This document shows positions 62,133 to 64,000 of a stretch of 64,000 bases of DNA, piece after piece. Under the pieces are notes generated by a model. It did no database searches, had not been told where the DNA came from, and saw only the letters and a program-made list of their open reading frames with translations. A program made the position numbers and the translations under genes. The stretch comes from Marinomonas sp. CT5 (GTDB lineage: Bacteria; Pseudomonadota; Gammaproteobacteria; Pseudomonadales; Marinomonadaceae): the NCBI RefSeq assembly GCF_018336975.1, contig NZ_CP025572.1:4434062-4498061 (forward strand), in the 5' to 3' direction. Positions within the stretch are counted from its first letter, which is position 1, and every line of letters begins with the position of its first letter.

Positions 62133-63077
62133 TCAAGCCAGCATGGGATAGGTAAATAGGAAGAAATGAGTCACATTCAGTATAAAGTGACATAGAATCG
62201 ACCATTCAATTCTTTTCGTTCGATAAAAAAGATAACTATATCCAAGCCCCGCAACGCCAGCTACTAGAGCATATTCAATACCAGCTGCAATATGTACTAA
62301 AGCAAAAATTAGAGCTGAAAAAATTGGTGCAATTAACAGAGGTAACTTTCCCTCCAACCAAACTGATAAACCTCGCTGTAGAAAGCCTCGGAAGAACACC
62401 TCTTCAGCAACACACGTGAACAACAAATTGATGGCCAAAAAGCTTAACCAGAATCCAGGAACCTTTAAATCAAATTGAATCAGCCCTAACAATGTGGCAA
62501 AAGCCAAAGCCACAACAGGTGTAAGTATCAATATAACCAACACTTCTTTAGGGTTCTGCAGCTTCTTGTAATAATTCGCTCTTGCTTGCCCTCTAAAGAA
62601 ATATACTAGTAAAAATAAGCCAACCAAGCCTTTATCAAAGTTAGCATACAAACTAAAAGGCACTGCATCAGTACTGATTTTTTGGTTTAAAACTAACGCC
62701 TCATTATAAAAACCTGGCAATAGATGCATAGCAAGTACTAAAGAGAACACACCAAACAGACAAACAATCAATCGACGAAGCCAGATAAGCCGTAAAAAAA
62801 GTCCCCCTATTAACATCAAGGTATAAGCTAGAACGACAAGAAGCCCCTTAATATCGAGCACATTCTCTAACACCCCTAGAACAATGGCTGCCAAGAAGGT
62901 AAAACACCATACAGGAACCCTTTTAACTGGTGAGCTTAGCGGGGTAAAAGCCAATATAATTGATAAACCAAGCAGATAAAACGCCACAACCACCTCAATA
63001 TGGAAGACATAAAAAAACCCAGAATGATACATTCCAATTTCCCAAGAATACAACGATTGCTTAGGCTTATAGGACAT
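62133..63077 (-). CDS. CPBP family intramembrane protease (CAAX-protease type)
   Basis: 314 residues, about 8 hydrophobic segments. The Abi/CPBP signatures are CVAEEVFFRGFLQRG (EE..R) and ALVHIAAG, with a further His near the end (LCHFILNVTH). Possible roles are membrane proteolysis or bacteriocin self-immunity. No ribosome-binding site is visible at 63077 and a later ATG (Met16) is possible. Confidence 0.82.
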   Translation of the reverse strand: MSYKPKQSLYSWEIGMYHSGFFYVFHIEVVVAFYLLGLSIILAFTPLSSPVKRVPVWCFTFLAAIVLGVLENVLDIKGLLVVLAYTLMLIGGLFLRLIWLRRLIVCLFGVFSLVLAMHLLPGFYNEALVLNQKISTDAVPFSLYANFDKGLVGLFLLVYFFRGQARANYYKKLQNPKEVLVILILTPVVALAFATLLGLIQFDLKVPGFWLSFLAINLLFTCVAEEVFFRGFLQRGLSVWLEGKLPLLIAPIFSALIFALVHIAAGIEYALVAGVAGLGYSYLFYRTKRIEWSILCHFILNVTHFFLFTYPMLA

Positions 63078-63190
63078 TTACTGCAGACGAAAAAGCCCTG
63101 ACAGCACTGAACACTGGAAAGTTGGAAGAACGAGACTCCTACCTTCACAGGGAGGAGGAGTGTGTGCTCCTCAGGAAACACGCAACCCTT

Positions 63191-63239
63191 TATCCTGATT
63201 CATACCGTCTTGGCATTGGATTCGCGCTGAGGCGTTGAG
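63191..63239 (+). repeat. 49-bp direct repeat, copy 1
   Basis: Begins TATCCTGATTCATACC and ends GCGTTGAG. It is 43/49 identical to 63321-63369. Confidence 0.85.
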
Positions 63240-63320
63240 ATTAATACCCCCCCCCTCCATGAGGGGGAGGAGCAAGAATGCCAGAGCAACTAACAACATA
63301 AATACTCTAATGCGTCCTTG

Positions 63321-63369
63321 TATCCTGATTCATGCCATCTTGTTATTGAGTTCGCGCTGACGCGTTGAG
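63321..63369 (+). repeat. 49-bp direct repeat, copy 2
   Basis: Begins TATCCTGATTCATGCC and ends GCGTTGAG, 130 bases from copy 1. Confidence 0.85.
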
Positions 63370-63421
63370 CTTGCGAAACAGGCGCAAGCGAAGCAATGCT
63401 AGATGGCATTTCCTGCAGACG

Positions 63422-63455
63422 AAAAAAAGCCCTGACGGCGTTAGCGATCAGGGCC
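63422..63455 (-). terminator. Second rRNA operon terminator
   Basis: GCCCTGA and TCAGGGC stem with a 12-base loop, followed by seven T on the minus strand. Confidence 0.82.
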
Positions 63456-63569
63456 TTCTTAATGTAAAGCTTGACGGTGCTTATCCGTGCGGGACTGTCA
63501 CATGCGTATCTTTGGTAAAGAGCCCCACACGCTCTTGCTTGGGAGGAAAATTATTACACCGCCAATACG

Positions 63570-63607
63570 AAAAAACCCCGCCCTGCTTGGCAGGACGGGG
63601 TTCTTTT
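63570..63607 (-). terminator. First rRNA operon terminator
   Basis: CCCCGTCCTG and CAGGGCGGGG (minus strand) with a short loop and TTTTTT, just after the 5S gene. Confidence 0.9.
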
Positions 63608-63616
63608 CAATATAAA

Positions 63617-63733
63617 GCTTGACGACGACCTACTCTCACATGGGATCTCCCACACTACCATTGGCGATGGCGCTTTTCACTTCTGAGTTCGGGATGGGAT
63701 CAGGTGGTTCAACGCCTCTATGATCGTCAAGCA
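63617..63733 (-). rRNA. rrf: 5S ribosomal RNA
   Basis: About 117 bases. It starts TGCTTGACGATCATAGAG and contains CCATCCCGAACTCAGAAGTG and GGTAGTGTGGG, as in gammaproteobacterial 5S. The ends pair (GCTTGACGA / TCGTCAAGC). Exact ends are by analogy. Confidence 0.96.
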
Positions 63734-63916
63734 ATTCGTTTTGCGTTTTGTTCTGGTTGGACGTTTTCGTCTCACCAAAACACGCGAATACGTGCTTGGA
63801 CCTTTAACAATTCATTTTGAAATAGGGATAACCAAGTATCAAACCGATGCTCATCATTGCTGATGCTTTATCGTAATCTGTGTCTGCGATTTTTAAAAAA
63901 CCACTTTGGTGTTATA

Positions 63917-64000
63917 TGGTCAAGCCTCACGAGCAATTAGTATTGGTTAGCTCAATGCCTCACAGCACTTACACACCCAACCTATCAACGTCCTAGTCTC
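63917..64000 (-). rRNA. rrl: 23S ribosomal RNA, 3' end (cut by window edge)
   Basis: Minus strand reads GACTAGGACGTTGATAGG...CCAATACTAATTGCTCGTGAGGCTTGACC, the conserved 3' end of 23S. The gene continues beyond the window. The spacer to 5S (63734-63916) has no tRNA. Confidence 0.95.

Larger units (their letters stand above)
63078..63616 (-). other. Spacer downstream of the rRNA operon with duplicated blocks
   Basis: No protein gene. It holds two rRNA terminators, a 49-bp direct repeat (63191-63239 and 63321-63369), a shared CTGCAGACGAAAAA-GCCCTGAC block (63081 and 63413), and a C-rich hairpin near 63251-63267. Short plus-strand ORFs here are not credible. Confidence 0.6.

Noticed and set aside
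63365..63622. 85-aa ORF at the rRNA operon end
   Set aside because: It spans two terminators and the 5S end.

Overview
The window appears to be the chromosome of a marine gammaproteobacterium, most probably Marinomonas or a close Oceanospirillales relative. This is inferred from protein character and gene order. The beta (secE-nusG-rplKAJL-rpoBC), str, S10, spc and alpha clusters lie in one minus-strand block. uvrA is divergent from a YajR-like MFS gene, and birA-coaX lies upstream of the Tyr/Gly/Thr/Trp tRNAs, as in Pseudomonas. No species-level marker was searched.

Region 1 (1-14.7 kb) is an AT-rich accessory island. It holds a membrane protein and a 65-residue ORF, each followed by a copy of a hairpin repeat. 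Next comes a controller-type HTH regulator, divergent from a winged-helix/coiled-coil protein plus an SF2 helicase, with a C-box-like tandem operator between them. A small unknown gene follows. Then comes a trio of tyrosine recombinases (386, 701 and 588 aa) resembling the GInt integrase operon, a 24-copy heptanucleotide array, and a 1351-residue NACHT-like NTPase ending in a PD-(D/E)xK nuclease. A 15-bp imperfect direct repeat (4261-4275 and 14185-14199) brackets the recombinase trio and the NTPase. The island sits where ssb is expected beside the MFS-uvrA pair.

Region 2 (14.7-49.9 kb) is core. It contains the MFS gene, SOS-controlled uvrA, and then the alpha, spc, S10, str and beta operons on the minus strand, entered from the tRNA cluster at 49.5-49.9 kb. 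tufB, which usually lies between tRNA-Thr and tRNA-Trp, is absent; the str-operon tuf is the only copy here. Several intercistronic gaps hold strong RNA-level hairpins. The most striking is a 40-bp-arm hairpin between rpsN and rpsH.

Region 3 (50-62 kb) contains a SPOR-like protein, coaX, birA, a PhyH dioxygenase, a secreted alpha/beta hydrolase, a GNAT enzyme, a GH1 beta-glucosidase, an OpgD/G-family protein, a PAS-GGDEF-EAL protein, a UraA-type permease and a CPBP protease.

Region 4 (63.1-64 kb) is the 3' end of an rRNA operon on the minus strand: 5S complete, 23S cut by the window edge, with two terminators and a duplicated downstream segment.
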